Assembly: GCA_023424585.1 (NCBI GenBank)
Contig: JAFADT010000365.1
Span: 1 to 12,597, forward strand
Direction of reading: 5' to 3'
Length of the DNA: 12,597 bases
Source of the DNA: Pseudomonadota bacterium
GTDB taxonomy: Bacteria > Myxococcota > Myxococcia > Myxococcales > Myxococcaceae
Shown: one piece after another, positions 12,376-12,597 of the stretch
Numbering within the stretch: the stretch's first letter is position 1
Layout: each line of letters begins with the position of its first letter
Made by a program: the position numbers and the translations under genes
Notes under the pieces: model-generated
Database searches by the model: none
What the model saw: only the letters and a program-made list of their open reading frames with translations
Told to the model about the DNA's origin: nothing

Positions 12376-12597
12376 CTACTTGTCGAGCTCGTCGACGAGC
12401 GCCGTCCAGTCGTCCTCGCCGCCTTCGGGGGTGGTGGGCAGCTGCATGACCATGGTGCGCTCGGGGCCGTCCTCCTCCTGCGGCACCGGGGCGGGGGTCG
12501 GGGCGGCCTTCTTCGCGGCGGGCTTGGCGGCGGCCTTGGCCGGGGGCTTGGCGGCGGCCGGGATGACCGGGTTTGCCTGGACGGTGGCGGCCAGGTG
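12376..12597 (-). CDS. C-terminal end of an unidentified protein with a Lys/Pro/Ala-rich linker (partial)
   Basis: The minus-strand frame is open from the window edge to a TAG at 12378-12376, giving the last 73 residues of a protein whose start lies beyond the window. The piece consists of a low-complexity linker of repeated Lys-Pro and Ala (IPAAAKPPAKAAAKPAAKK), a Pro stretch, and a conserved-looking acidic end, ERTMVMQLPTTPEGG followed by EDDWTALVDELDK. Linkers of this kind often separate folded domains in myxobacterial signalling and envelope proteins, but the visible part names no family. Third positions are almost all G or C, supporting real coding. Two hairpins lie just downstream. Confidence 0.72.
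   Translation of the reverse strand, partial: HLAATVQANPVIPAAAKPPAKAAAKPAAKKAAPTPAPVPQEEDGPERTMVMQLPTTPEGGEDDWTALVDELDK

Noticed and set aside
1..12597. CRISPR array, tRNA, rRNA, insertion sequence, prophage or attachment site
   Set aside because: Reading both strands showed no regularly spaced direct repeats, no cloverleaf with a CCA-type end, and no transposase or integrase motifs.

Overview
The window looks like a chromosomal segment of a myxobacterium, probably Myxococcaceae (Myxococcus/Corallococcus-like). The DNA is very GC-rich, with G or C at most third codon positions. It carries a cytosolic Ser/Thr protein kinase whose catalytic loop has the 'DVSPxN' form familiar from myxobacterial kinases, a NPDPDS-type DHH phosphoesterase, two AAA+ ATPases, and no insertion sequences, tRNAs or CRISPR repeats. 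The assignment rests on style and gene content, not on a search.

Left part (1-2390). The 3' end of a short-chain dehydrogenase gene (+) converges on tyrS (-). Upstream of tyrS lies fau/ygfA (5-formyltetrahydrofolate cyclo-ligase, -), which ends at a strong intrinsic terminator. Immediately upstream of fau, on the same strand, is a 190-nt RNA gene at 2201-2390. It folds like 6S RNA: a closing stem that pairs its two ends, a large bubble and a long apical arm, with a typical 6S 3' segment. This ssrS-fau order is the classical proteobacterial arrangement.

Centre left (2391-4926). After a divergent regulatory gap with nested inverted repeats, two + strand genes overlap by 4 nt: a secreted protein with a tetratricopeptide-like C-terminal half, and a soluble, kinase-domain-only Ser/Thr kinase with HCD in place of HRD. 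A 57-codon gene with a perfect Shine-Dalgarno follows.

Centre right (4927-10899). A run of minus-strand genes reads, in transcription order: MoxR AAA+ ATPase, ilvE, a second AAA+ ATPase with an N-terminal winged-helix-like region, a Fic-fold protein whose catalytic motif is degenerate (FPFTEHSGKVGR), a DHH phosphoesterase, and a cysteine desulfurase overlapping the DHH gene by 4 nt (GTGA). The run is probably several transcription units. ilvE and the Fic gene each have a plausible promoter, and the gap downstream of the Fic gene is full of hairpins.

Right end (11839-12597). A divergent gap with an AT-rich-centred palindrome separates the MoxR gene from a 75-codon gene for a small single-pass membrane protein (+). 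That gene converges on the 3' end of an unidentified gene with a Lys/Pro/Ala-rich linker (-), with two strong hairpins between them.

Most of the content is housekeeping (translation, folate, branched-chain amino acids, sulfur). The least ordinary items are the unlabelled 6S RNA gene, the degenerate Fic protein with a palindrome over its -10 box, the HCD kinase coupled to a secreted repeat protein, and the orphan MoxR.
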